This document shows, piece after piece, positions 1 through 7,596 of a DNA stretch of 17,087 nucleotides. The DNA is taken from contig JAXHVA010000091.1 of NCBI GenBank assembly GCA_034189035.1, positions 1 to 17,087 on the forward strand, given 5' to 3'. The notes under the pieces were generated by a model. The model ran no database searches. It saw only the letters and a list, made by a program, of their open reading frames with translations, and was not told the origin of the DNA. The translations under genes and the position numbers were made by a program. The DNA comes from JAUXFK01 sp034189035 (GTDB lineage Bacteria; Desulfobacterota; UBA8473). The first letter of the stretch is position 1. Each line of letters opens with the position of its first letter.

Positions 1-1786
1 CCCCAACCGTGCTACTGATACGCATGGAATCAATGGTTCCCTGGGTCTTGCCCTGGAGGATGTATAGCGCAAGAGGATCAATGGTTCCCAATATCCCCCA
101 ATCAGCGAACCTTACAATTGCATAAGGTTCCCCAGGGCCGAATATATTCCCAGTCGAACCAGCACTTCTAGCCGTAATATTTGGGACTCCATCCTGCATT
201 AGTATGTGCGGATAATCAACCTGAGAAAAGTCAAGCCCATGCGGGTGGGTTATGCTTGGCCCCCATAATGCCCTCTCGTGGTACTCCTTTACAATAGCGT
301 ATTTAGGAAATGGCGGGATTGTGTCTGGCCTTGGTATTTGGCCTGCCTCTATCAACCTGATATCATCCGGCAATGTGAAATTCCAAACTATTTTATAATA
401 ATATAATGGTACAAAATCAGTTCCAATTTGCCTCATATCGTCTATATCATCATCATCCCATACGATAGTTCCTTTTGAAGCGCATGGAGCCCCCTCTTGA
501 CTGGTTGAGTCGATTGTCACGTTTTTAGCAACCCATGTATTTAATCCTCCATTCCATCCATACACGCTTACACCACCAGTTGTCCCTCCATTTACATACT
601 CAGGGTCAAAATCAAGGTATAGCCCCCTTGATTGATAAAGAAAGCCCAATATAACCGAATCGGAAGACGTGAGGCCCCCGATGTCCATATAAAGATATTT
701 ATTGCCACTGGTAAGCTCTGCCGTATAATCGAGGTATCCTGAGACTGAGCTATCCTTAAAGGCGCTCAGAACAATATTATATTTACCGCCCCATAAGTTA
801 GTCATTTCCTCACATTGGTCATGGACCCGAATCCTATAAGCTTTTATGCCCTGGGTGACGTAACCTGTTACCCCGAATCTGTACCAGTAATAATGATCAA
901 CCGTCCATGGGAGGATTATCGCCTCATCTTCCTCATTGTAGTCCCATGTCACACGCCCGCCACTTTTGTAGCATGTCGTGACGCCTGATGGATCTGCCGT
1001 GCCATCGGTTAAATTAGAAACACCACACCAGACCCCGCCACGATAAGCCTGGAATGTAATCCCGGATGCTTCAATATTTGTGGCTCCGGTTACGAAATCG
1101 AATGAGGCCCCTACCAATCTACGTCTAAACCCGATGTATCCTTGCTCACTGGCCCCGCTATGCTGGACGAATAATACATTTTGGTCTATGCGATCATTAT
1201 TGACATCCTCTGTGGCGATATCATATAATGTTGTCCCTGCCTCATGCTTGATATAACATCTGTCAGGCCATGCCGTACCCCCGGAATATGCCCATGGTGT
1301 GTTACCCTTTGCAGCCCATACCATGTCATCATTTATTTTCTCCCCAAATGCTGCTGATGTCCCAGAGTCGAGGGTATAAATAGCTGTTCCGAATGTGGCT
1401 ACTGTGTTCGGGGGATTAGAGCTGCTAATATAGATCTTGTCATTGCATTGAGCAAAAAAACATTCTATATTGTGTTCTGAGTTCTCATATTTCCAAATGC
1501 CCTTTACTTCATCGGCGGCTATGGCTGTGGTATTATATTTTGTACTACCACCCCTCATTTTCCAGCCAATTGGAAGCCCTGGCCCTGGCCGCATCATGTT
1601 TGAGCCATCGACTATGCTCCCCGGCTTTAGAAATGTCCCTGGGGTTGTCCTGTCTAATTTTTCAGAAAATAAGATGCTTTTTTTTTGATTTGGGTCGGAG
1701 ATGGCAGGTTTGTGTCCACCCCTATTGTAGACACCAATAAAGAGGGCAAGAAAGATTAGGGATAGTAATATGATGCGTTTTTTCAT
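1..1786 (-). CDS. Nozzle-like tail protein with signal sequence, 3' end outside window
   Basis: The frame is open from ATG at 1786 to the window edge, giving 595 residues and no stop. The N-terminus is two lysines and an arginine followed by a hydrophobic stretch (IILLSLIFLALFIGV, residues 5-19), so a signal peptide or membrane anchor. No clear AxA cleavage site follows. Residues 50-85 (FLKPGSIVDGSNM, then a Gly/Pro-rich stretch and a basic GWKMRGG) resemble the opening of beta-propeller tail nozzle or tubular proteins of podoviruses. The rest is beta-rich, full of Gly, Asp, Thr and aromatic residues, with no enzyme motif seen. It lies 19 bases after two adaptor-type genes, which is where a nozzle gene is expected. 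The family call is by context and by the weak N-terminal resemblance. It could instead be a receptor-binding or other tail protein. A hydrophobic leader is unexpected for a nozzle. Confidence 0.55.
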   Translation of the reverse strand, partial: MKKRIILLSLIFLALFIGVYNRGGHKPAISDPNQKKSILFSEKLDRTTPGTFLKPGSIVDGSNMMRPGPGLPIGWKMRGGSTKYNTTAIAADEVKGIWKYENSEHNIECFFAQCNDKIYISSSNPPNTVATFGTAIYTLDSGTSAAFGEKINDDMVWAAKGNTPWAYSGGTAWPDRCYIKHEAGTTLYDIATEDVNNDRIDQNVLFVQHSGASEQGYIGFRRRLVGASFDFVTGATNIEASGITFQAYRGGVWCGVSNLTDGTADPSGVTTCYKSGGRVTWDYNEEDEAIILPWTVDHYYWYRFGVTGYVTQGIKAYRIRVHDQCEEMTNLWGGKYNIVLSAFKDSSVSGYLDYTAELTSGNKYLYMDIGGLTSSDSVILGFLYQSRGLYLDFDPEYVNGGTTGGVSVYGWNGGLNTWVAKNVTIDSTSQEGAPCASKGTIVWDDDDIDDMRQIGTDFVPLYYYKIVWNFTLPDDIRLIEAGQIPRPDTIPPFPKYAIVKEYHERALWGPSITHPHGLDFSQVDYPHILMQDGVPNITARSAGSTGNIFGPGEPYAIVRFADWGILGTIDPLALYILQGKTQGTIDSMRISSTVG

Positions 1787-1805
1787 GGATTTCTAACATC
1801 CCCTA

Positions 1806-2543
1806 TTATTGTGTTTTCTCTCCTGCTGATGGTTTTATTATCCTCCAAATTTCTTCAGGCGTTTTATCTAAATTAATACAAATACCAAGATTATTTATAT
1901 ATTCTTGTCTGTTATATTCCGATTCTTCCCTTTGATTTCTTTTAGGAAAAGCTCGCCAAAGGACATAATTAATAACTGCCTCATTATAACATGCTGGCAA
2001 TGGAATAAGATCATCAATGGTGATATCTGGCTGATAGGGTTTTATATAAATATATATAGTATTCCCCGTGACAGTGACATTTTCATTATCTTTTAATGGG
2101 TAGATTCCGACCTTTTCAGGCGCAATATAATAATATTCGGGCTCGTCAAAAACCCCTTCTACCCGTCCGACTTGTGATCTTTGCCCTTTCGTTAATGTTT
2201 TAAAAGAGGTTTCTCCGCCTTGATAAATGACATCGTTTACCCCAATGTAGTTTACAGTGATACTATATTCTGATGTGCCGCTTGATAATATTTGCCTTAT
2301 ACTGACCTCAGAACAACCACTTATCGCTATAATGTCCCGAATGGCATTATTCACATGGATAAGAAGCTCTGAATCAGCCCAATAGGAAGGAGTGGTTTCA
2401 TTTAACCTATATCGTACTTCGGCTATAATGGTTGCTCCTGTTTTTGTGCTATTTGTCTCATTGCTTGCAAAGACCGTGCCATTGCATAGGAAAATGACTA
2501 CCAAAAAGCCGACTATTAAGCTGAATTGTTTGTTTTTTTTCAT
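1806..2543 (-). CDS. Adaptor/connector-type phage protein with a Sec signal peptide
   Basis: The product is 245 residues if translation starts at ATG 2543. A TTG one codon upstream is also in frame but lies closer to the AAGGA site. The N-terminus is a textbook signal peptide: KKNK, a hydrophobic core FSLIVGFLVVIFLCNG, then a VFA-S cleavage site near residue 26. The mature part begins like podovirus head-tail adaptor proteins (EVRYRLNETTPSYWADSELL then an HVNNAIRDI helix). It ends with the other hallmark, a conserved acidic/proline turn followed by a long helix (PLPACYNEAVINYVLWRAF) and a YNRQEYINNL segment. These proteins form a ring below the portal in related phages. It sits between a second adaptor-like gene and the nozzle-like gene. 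The adaptor fold is a confident pattern match. Why it should carry a signal peptide is unexplained. Confidence 0.7.
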   Translation of the reverse strand: MKKNKQFSLIVGFLVVIFLCNGTVFASNETNSTKTGATIIAEVRYRLNETTPSYWADSELLIHVNNAIRDIIAISGCSEVSIRQILSSGTSEYSITVNYIGVNDVIYQGGETSFKTLTKGQRSQVGRVEGVFDEPEYYYIAPEKVGIYPLKDNENVTVTGNTIYIYIKPYQPDITIDDLIPLPACYNEAVINYVLWRAFPKRNQREESEYNRQEYINNLGICINLDKTPEEIWRIIKPSAGEKTQ

Positions 2544-2597
2544 CAAATCCTTGGCCCTCTACGCAAAATTTTTAAATAAAGTCTCCCGTACTTCTTC

Positions 2598-3551
2598 TTA
2601 TGCAAAAAAGACAGGTTTAATCCTCTGGTCTCCGCCAAAACCGTACATTACCCTTATCTTTAAGTTTATTCTTTCTTTCAAATATTCCCTTCGATAATAA
2701 TCGGCATAATTTTTATCCGGCCATGTAGCGGTTTTAGTAAGGGTCATAGCGTAAAGTTTCCACCTTACATAATCTTCTATTGATATATGATATTGTTCTA
2801 ATACTGGGGGAATTGTTATTTCTTTTGTTGGCTCTAAGGCTACCCTTACCTGTACCCCAATTCCACTTGTTATAGGTATTCTGTCTAATTCAATCTTATT
2901 ATACCCATTATAAATTAATTTATTAAAACCATCACTTTCAGAAGATCGCCAGGTAATATTACGTTGTTTTTCTGCCTCTAAATTGCTTAACCCAATTTCC
3001 TTCATTAATTCACTTGTTGTTAAAATATCTCCAGCCGGGGTTTCTGAACCATCATCTTCCCATGTAACGGCCGTTACCTCATCTATCTCCAGATATGTTG
3101 TGCCATCCCTGCCATATATTTTGTATCCGTCTGCCCCACTAATAGCATCCCATGTCAATATAATAGATCCAGTTGCAGGACATTCATAACTAACGGCCAC
3201 ACATGGTAGGGTTTCCCTGTAATCATTTACAAGGGCTGTTACCTTATAATAATATGTTGTTCCTGGGGTTAGTGCCCCGGCAGATGTTCCATCGGATGCC
3301 GTAGGTTGCGGGGTATTAATGGTTGCTTTTTGTACACCGTTATGGGGGATACCGATAATTATCGTATCGGAATCCGTAGGTGTAAGAGTATATTCTCTCG
3401 TGCCAGCCGTAGTAAGAAAAGATAATACTTCCGTATACGCCCATGTTTTTGAGCATAAATCTTTTAGGGCACCTAAAATAAAGCGATTCAATAGTGTTTT
3501 TGAGGGACCTATAATATCAGAAACATTATCCCGGATGTCCGAAAAGTCCAT
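2598..3551 (-). CDS. Adaptor-type head-tail protein with an inserted FN3/Ig-like domain
   Basis: The product is 317 residues. ATG 3551 follows an AAAGGA site that lies inside the end of the upstream gene. The N-terminus (DFSDIRDNVSDIIGPSKTLL) and C-terminal third (IPPVLEQYHISIEDYVRWKLY, then YYRREYLKERIN) match the two ends of adaptor proteins, and the layout is the same as in the next gene, so the two look like paralogues. Between the halves, about residues 80-172, lies an extra beta domain. It has fibronectin-III features: LTPGTTYYYKVTALV, then ILTWDAISGADGYKIYGR. Such Ig-like insertions are known in surface-exposed virion proteins. The role is inferred to be part of the portal-tail junction with a domain that may face outward. 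There is no signal peptide here, unlike its neighbour. Confidence is high for a structural protein and moderate for the adaptor call. Confidence 0.7.
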   Translation of the reverse strand: MDFSDIRDNVSDIIGPSKTLLNRFILGALKDLCSKTWAYTEVLSFLTTAGTREYTLTPTDSDTIIIGIPHNGVQKATINTPQPTASDGTSAGALTPGTTYYYKVTALVNDYRETLPCVAVSYECPATGSIILTWDAISGADGYKIYGRDGTTYLEIDEVTAVTWEDDGSETPAGDILTTSELMKEIGLSNLEAEKQRNITWRSSESDGFNKLIYNGYNKIELDRIPITSGIGVQVRVALEPTKEITIPPVLEQYHISIEDYVRWKLYAMTLTKTATWPDKNYADYYRREYLKERINLKIRVMYGFGGDQRIKPVFFA

Positions 3552-3556
3552 TTTTT

Positions 3557-3877
3557 TTAATCCTTTTCATTATCAACTTTTGACATCTCTTCCTCTTCTT
3601 TTTCGGCTTCGATCATTTTGATGTAGAGGCGAAGTTTTTTGGCATCCCAGTTTTGACGCTTATCAACCGTGATGTTATTCTTTTCGGCATACTCCATTAA
3701 TTCATTTAAACTCATTGTGTTCAGTATTTTAGGCGGTGGGGCAGGTGGAATACCACCGATTGCATTACCAGAAGCATCACAAAAAACAGAGTCTTTCCGT
3801 GCCTCAATTTCTTCACTCCATTGGACAACCCTTGATGCCTCTCCATTATAAATCAACATAAACCTTCTTTCTGCCAT
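3557..3877 (-). CDS. Small virion-module protein with a HeH/LEM-like domain
   Basis: The product is 106 residues. ATG 3877 has a strong AAAGGAG site 8 bases upstream. The first 40 residues are mixed and contain one Cys. A proline-rich linker (GGIPPAPPP, about 41-49) follows, then a helix-extended-helix pattern at about 54-90 (MSLNELMEYAEKNNITVD ... AKKLRLYIKMIE) like HeH/LEM/SAP domains, and a highly charged acidic/lysine tail. HeH-type domains recur in small phage proteins near capsid genes. Their role there is not settled, and nucleic-acid or protein contact is possible. It lies between the decoration-type gene and the first adaptor, a position often held by head-completion proteins. It is separated from the gene before it by a perfect 13-bp hairpin. 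The next gene starts only 6 bases after its stop region, so the two are probably translated together. Confidence 0.5.
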   Translation of the reverse strand: MAERRFMLIYNGEASRVVQWSEEIEARKDSVFCDASGNAIGGIPPAPPPKILNTMSLNELMEYAEKNNITVDKRQNWDAKKLRLYIKMIEAEKEEEEMSKVDNEKD

Positions 3878-3894
3878 TAGATAATCTCCTTTTA

Positions 3895-3930
3895 TTTAAA
3901 GCAGGTGAAATATCCTACACCTGCTTTAAA
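3895..3930 (-). terminator. Perfect 13-bp hairpin between decoration-type and HeH genes
   Basis: Arms 3895-3907 (TTTAAAGCAGGTG) and 3918-3930 (CACCTGCTTTAAA) are exact reverse complements around a 10-base loop. No proper U-tract follows in the minus direction (TAAAAGGAG, the next gene's ribosome site). It is therefore more likely a leaky terminator, pause or RNA-processing stem than a full stop, and would lower expression of the tail-joining genes relative to capsid genes. Confidence 0.6.
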
Positions 3931-3958
3931 TTAGTTTGATGGCTAGTTAATAAAAAAG

Positions 3959-4414
3959 CTATTGAGCCAAAAGATCAAGCCCTAAGATGAAAAAGTTGTA
4001 ATTGCCATCTGCCATATTAGCAGTCAATACCTCAAAATCTATGGTATCCCCGGCAATAAAACCCGCCGCGACAGCTCCTTCACCGTAATAATCCCCAGTA
4101 ATAGTCCCGGCCGTGGCGTCACAATCAAACCCTGCTTCTATTTCTTGCCCCCCTGCAAAACCGATATCAGCGGTTGCTGCGGCAGTCGAAGGACTGATTA
4201 CCTCCGTAATTCCCATTAATGGAACACACCTCGCTGGCCAATTCGCCATTTCGATTATATCGGCAATAGTGAAATAACCATTCGCTGCTGGCGTGGTTTG
4301 TGCTGCCATTTCAGTGGCAATGTTAAGGTTGATTTTCAAGTTGAAAAAGTGGCCAAAATCTTGATTATAAATAGCCCCGGTGCCAACTTTTGTTAATCCT
4401 GCATATGTGGCCAT
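3959..4414 (-). CDS. Putative capsid decoration/head protein
   Basis: The product is 151 residues. A TTG at 4420 is in frame, but the AGGAGG site (4428-4423) is 8 bases from ATG 4414 and only 2 from the TTG, so ATG 4414 is chosen. The sequence is rich in Ala, Gly, Thr and Asp with a beta-strand pattern: NLKINLNIATEMAA, then CVPLMGITEVISPSTAAATA, then DIGFAGGQEIEAGFD, ending TMADGNYNFFILGLDLLAQ-like. No catalytic residues are seen. Small beta-rich proteins of this kind directly downstream of the major capsid gene often decorate or stabilise the capsid. Hairpins on both sides set it apart from its neighbours, which fits a product needed at a level different from adaptor proteins. The function is inferred from position and composition only. 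Confidence 0.5.
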   Translation of the reverse strand: MATYAGLTKVGTGAIYNQDFGHFFNLKINLNIATEMAAQTTPAANGYFTIADIIEMANWPARCVPLMGITEVISPSTAAATADIGFAGGQEIEAGFDCDATAGTITGDYYGEGAVAAGFIAGDTIDFEVLTANMADGNYNFFILGLDLLAQ

Positions 4415-4447
4415 ACTCAAGCCCTCCTGTGTGTTTTATTAAGGTGG

Positions 4448-4467
4448 GTGGGGCAGTAAAACCCCAC
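4448..4467 (-). terminator. GC-rich hairpin between capsid and decoration genes
   Basis: GTGGGG (4448-4453) and CCCCAC (4462-4467) pair around an 8-base loop, and the stem can extend outward with one mismatch. There is no long U-run after it in the minus direction. It is probably a partial terminator or an mRNA-end-protecting stem behind the capsid gene. Confidence 0.45.
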
Positions 4468-4496
4468 ACCCAATAGTTATTAGTGTTGATTGGTTT

Positions 4497-5408
4497 TTAT
4501 GCTTTTTGGGCTACTATATGCCCTACACCATCGCCATTGTTTACCAGATAACCAAAAACATGAAGACCACGCTGTAACTTTCCAAAATCTTTAGGATTCG
4601 GTACAATTTCATTTTCAACTAACTGGCTTGCGAAACAAACACAGCTTGGATGGCCGAAAACAACATCAAAAACACTGCTCGATACATGAACATTGTTGCT
4701 GCTGTAAACATGGAGTCGATTAATTACTCCAAGTCTTCCATTTCTTGCAATGCTTGTCGCATCCCCTGCCAGGGATGCATCCTTTAAATCACCCTTTTGG
4801 ATCATTCCGCAAAAGATTTCTGGATAGACAATCCATCTATTGGTTAAAGGCGCTCTACTTTCAGTCAATACAGATCCAGCGTCGATTGTTAAATCAAGTA
4901 AATTGGTTTTATCAACACTTAAAGGGGCAGCGGCAGTTCCAAGATTAAAGCCGCTTGAGATTCTGCCCGCCGTTGCTCCAGCATTATTAGCACCAGCAGA
5001 ACCATAAATTCCTGCCAAAATCACGGTGTCAACTTCAATCGCTAAATTTTCGCTAGCATCATCTGTCCATTTTTCAACATAATCAAGGTCTGACTGCTTT
5101 AACTCTACAGTGTTAATCTCAAAACTATATGAATAACCATAATCAATGTTAAGCTCGACATCTGTCGTCGCTGGTCTATCATAATCTAGATCTTGCCCTA
5201 TCCTATACCTGGAGATTGTGATATCCGGGACAACCCTTATATGGACTTTATCGCCATACTTAGTGATCTCGCCCTGGTAATCCGTGTTGGTTATCTCCCC
5301 AAAAACAGTTACATCGTAAAATTTTATATTGGTTTGACCAGCCCAAATTTCCGGTATATACGTCCCACTCATGGAGGTCAAGCCAACTGCAACTGGAAAG
5401 TCTGCCAT
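4497..5408 (-). CDS. Major capsid protein (HK97 fold)
   Basis: The product is 303 residues. ATG 5408 has AAGGA about 9 bases upstream. The start has the usual capsid pattern: a target region FYDVTVFGEI, then GDKVHIRVVPDITISRYRIGQ (a strand pair), DLDYDRP, and a long stretch ending in a helix (SDLDYVEKWTDDASENLAIEVD) like the HK97 spine helix. The P-domain follows, with NRWIVYPEIFCGMI, then a LGVINRLHVYSSNNV segment typical of capsid proteins and a C-terminal beta part. Scaffold gene upstream and decoration-type gene downstream agree. The length is within the usual 300-400 range. No N-terminal delta domain precedes the mature sequence, which fits assembly on a separate scaffold protein. Strong hairpins lie on both sides of the gene. 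Confidence 0.85.
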   Translation of the reverse strand: MADFPVAVGLTSMSGTYIPEIWAGQTNIKFYDVTVFGEITNTDYQGEITKYGDKVHIRVVPDITISRYRIGQDLDYDRPATTDVELNIDYGYSYSFEINTVELKQSDLDYVEKWTDDASENLAIEVDTVILAGIYGSAGANNAGATAGRISSGFNLGTAAAPLSVDKTNLLDLTIDAGSVLTESRAPLTNRWIVYPEIFCGMIQKGDLKDASLAGDATSIARNGRLGVINRLHVYSSNNVHVSSSVFDVVFGHPSCVCFASQLVENEIVPNPKDFGKLQRGLHVFGYLVNNGDGVGHIVAQKA

Positions 5409-5457
5409 AGCTTAAATTCCTTATCACTTCCCTCCGATTAGGTACTTACGGCCAGGC

Positions 5458-5481
5458 GGGGGGATCAATCGGAATCCCCCC
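5458..5481 (-). terminator. G6/C6 hairpin between scaffold and capsid genes
   Basis: GGGGGGAT (5458-5465) and ATCCCCCC (5474-5481) form a perfect 8-bp stem with an 8-base loop. An outer CCAGG/CCTGG pair may extend it. It lies in the 96-base gap ahead of the capsid ribosome site. There is no U-tract, so a processing or stability stem that protects the capsid message is more likely than termination. Confidence 0.5.
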
Positions 5482-5504
5482 CTCACGCACGTCTGACCTG
5501 GAAA

Positions 5505-6572
5505 TTATGTGGCAGATATTCGCCCTTCAAATTGGGCCTGAAACATATCTGCCTTTAGTTTGTCTCTTAAGGCTTCTTTGCCTTTATATTTTCCTTTACG
5601 AACATCATCATGATACTTATGAATTTCCGCTATTGTCCATATTTTTTTATCCTGTATAGCCTGTCCTGGCTGCACTGTGGGGCTTGGACCCGTGGCTGGT
5701 GCCACATGCGGTTTATTGGTTGCGGCAGGAGGCTCAGTCGATGCTACACCATTATTTTTGCTGGCTTTATACTCAGAGAAGATATTAATGACCGTTTTAG
5801 AGTCTAGGTTATCACGAGCTGCATGAAGGATGTCCCTTTTTTTCATCCCGGTATATGGGGCCTCTTCATCTAAAAAACCCGGAGATTGGAAAAAATCAAC
5901 ATCATTATTGATTTTTTCCCAATCCGGGACGGCCTCAGTAAGGACAGCAAAAAATCTTTCCTCTCTCGTTTGATTAACATCACTCTTAAGACTAGTAATC
6001 TCGTTAGAAAGATTTTCCCTGTCTTCACCTAAAGCCTTTAGAAGCACAGACCCTATAATATTAATTCCATCAGGATCATAACCCATATCCGTAAGATCTT
6101 CGACTTGTTCCGGGGTTAAATTCCCCGCTAAATCCAACTGGGGTGATTCCTTCTCTTTTTCTGCCTTCTGTGCGGCTTCTTGCTGATTCGTTGCTATCAA
6201 TTCTGAAAGGCTTAAGTTTTGCCGTCTTAACGTTTCATTCTCAACCCTCAAGGGCTTAATCTCCTTATCAAACATACCCTGAAGTGTTTTATACTTTTGC
6301 TGTTCATTTTTAAGCTGTTTCATTATTGATTCTAAATCAGGACTTACCTCCGCTGGAGGCATTTCTACGCTTGGATCGGCAGGGGGTGTTTCTTCCCCTG
6401 CTGGTTTAAGCGTTGACTCATCATCGGTTATCGATTTTGTGTCGGGATCTGGTTCACCAGTATCATCAATAATGACGTCAGATGAATTAGTGTTCTCGGC
6501 ACTTGCGAGATGCTCTTCAAGGAGCTTCTTCGCATCTTCAGCTTTTTTTATTGCCTGTGCTGGCGCTGGCAT
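5505..6572 (-). CDS. Capsid scaffolding protein
   Basis: The product is 355 residues. ATG 6572 has a perfect AGGAGG about 6 bases upstream. It is highly charged and poor in hydrophobic residues. After a disordered Pro/Asp/Glu-rich stretch (about 30-75) comes a predicted coiled coil (about 80-135, ESIMKQLKNEQQKYKTL ... ENETLRRQNLSL). The segment FAVLTEAVPDWEKINND is common in podovirus scaffolds. The C-terminus has the scaffold signature IAEIHKYHDDVRKGKYKGKE ... FEGRI, the short helix-loop-helix that contacts the capsid protein in this family. It lies immediately upstream of the capsid gene. No protease gene is seen nearby, so the scaffold may be released rather than cleaved, as in P22 (inference). 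Confidence 0.85.
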   Translation of the reverse strand: MPAPAQAIKKAEDAKKLLEEHLASAENTNSSDVIIDDTGEPDPDTKSITDDESTLKPAGEETPPADPSVEMPPAEVSPDLESIMKQLKNEQQKYKTLQGMFDKEIKPLRVENETLRRQNLSLSELIATNQQEAAQKAEKEKESPQLDLAGNLTPEQVEDLTDMGYDPDGINIIGSVLLKALGEDRENLSNEITSLKSDVNQTREERFFAVLTEAVPDWEKINNDVDFFQSPGFLDEEAPYTGMKKRDILHAARDNLDSKTVINIFSEYKASKNNGVASTEPPAATNKPHVAPATGPSPTVQPGQAIQDKKIWTIAEIHKYHDDVRKGKYKGKEALRDKLKADMFQAQFEGRISAT

Positions 6573-6642
6573 AACGAACCTCCTGTTTAAACTTAAAGAT
6601 GCCTATTTTATAAGGCTGTTCTTTAAGGTCTGTCTTAAATTT

Positions 6643-7233
6643 TTATTGTATATATCTGCCTATCTGATACCATGTACTGCCAGTGGCGGCGTACTCTGCC
6701 TTAAATTTCAGCCAATCCCCGACGGCATCTATCTCTATTACTTCCGGCATAACATCAGATGCATTTTCATAGGTAATGCCACTCGTAACATTCCATATGT
6801 GGTCTGTAGTACCACTTACCCATGGCACGGTTGAAATGCAAATATCTGTAGTACCAGAAAAAGGGACTGGCCTTTTAAGTATCCAACACTCATAATTATC
6901 ATATGCGGAAGTAATCTTTGGCAATAAAATACTAACGCCACTTCCTGAGTCACGCGTACCATCTACGCTTTCATGGTCGTCAATCCAAAAAATACTACCA
7001 ACATCCTTATCAATAGTATAAGTGTTCGTAGCTGCCAAATCAACATCAACTATACCATCCTGCCAAGTAAAAGGACCGATCATATTAACTGTGGCGTCTG
7101 TGGCTCCTAAGTTTTCTATTTGCTTAACAAAAAGATTTGTTACGGGAAGATTAGTGTACCTTGCCGCAACCGTAATAGTTGCAAAAATAAATGTTAAAAC
7201 CAATACTATAAGACCAACTAAACGATTTTTCAT
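6643..7233 (-). CDS. Exported beta-rich protein in the virion module
   Basis: The product is 196 residues. A clear signal sequence opens it: KNR, a hydrophobic core LVGLIVLVLTFIFATITV, then VAA-R as a plausible cleavage site near residue 24. The mature part is beta-rich and looks like the repeating domain of head fibres or tail-fibre tips: TYTIDKDVGSIFWIDD, then SGVSILLPKI, a middle stretch, and an ending GDWLKFKAEYAATGSTWYQIG. This last pattern (short strand, Gly-Ser/Thr turn, W-Y-x-I-G) is common at the end of phage fibre domains. It lies between the small helical gene and the scaffold. It may be a virion fibre or minor capsid protein. An exported protein altering the host surface cannot be ruled out. 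The export signal on a gene in this place is unusual. Confidence 0.55.
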   Translation of the reverse strand: MKNRLVGLIVLVLTFIFATITVAARYTNLPVTNLFVKQIENLGATDATVNMIGPFTWQDGIVDVDLAATNTYTIDKDVGSIFWIDDHESVDGTRDSGSGVSILLPKITSAYDNYECWILKRPVPFSGTTDICISTVPWVSGTTDHIWNVTSGITYENASDVMPEVIEIDAVGDWLKFKAEYAATGSTWYQIGRYIQ

Positions 7234-7310
7234 GTTAAAAGCCCTCCGTTATTAATTTATATAAATAGTTGTATGTTAAAACCCATAATAGGTTATTATT
7301 GTGTAGGGGC

Positions 7311-7595
7311 CTATTCATCTTTTACCATAGGCGCTAATTTATCTAAAAGCTCACTAACCCTATCCCTGTTAGTTAGCCTTAAAAAGTCATGCAATAACTG
7401 TATTGCCCCTTGCTGCCACCTGAAATCAACCTCTATCTTTGCTTGGCTATTAGAAATAAAAAGTCTTTGCCTTTCATCCCTCAACCATTGCAAGACCAAT
7501 TGGAAATTTTCATTGCTGGAATTGCCGGTATAAAGGCTATAAATAGCCCGGTTAAGAAGAAAGCTCTCTTTATCATCTTTCGGTAGTTTCAGCAT
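7311..7595 (-). CDS. Small helical protein of unknown function
   Basis: The product is 94 residues. ATG 7595 comes one base after the stop of the gene upstream (TAAAATG), so it is probably translated by coupling; no strong ribosome site is seen. It is charged and mostly helical, with the segments SFLLNRAIYSLY, ENFQLVLQWLRDERQRL and GAIQLLHDFL. There are no cysteines, membrane segments or recognised motifs. Small helical proteins between portal and scaffold genes recur in podoviruses with roles mostly unknown. It probably belongs to head assembly, on location alone. Confidence 0.6.
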   Translation of the reverse strand: MLKLPKDDKESFLLNRAIYSLYTGNSSNENFQLVLQWLRDERQRLFISNSQAKIEVDFRWQQGAIQLLHDFLRLTNRDRVSELLDKLAPMVKDE

Positions 7596-7596
7596 T

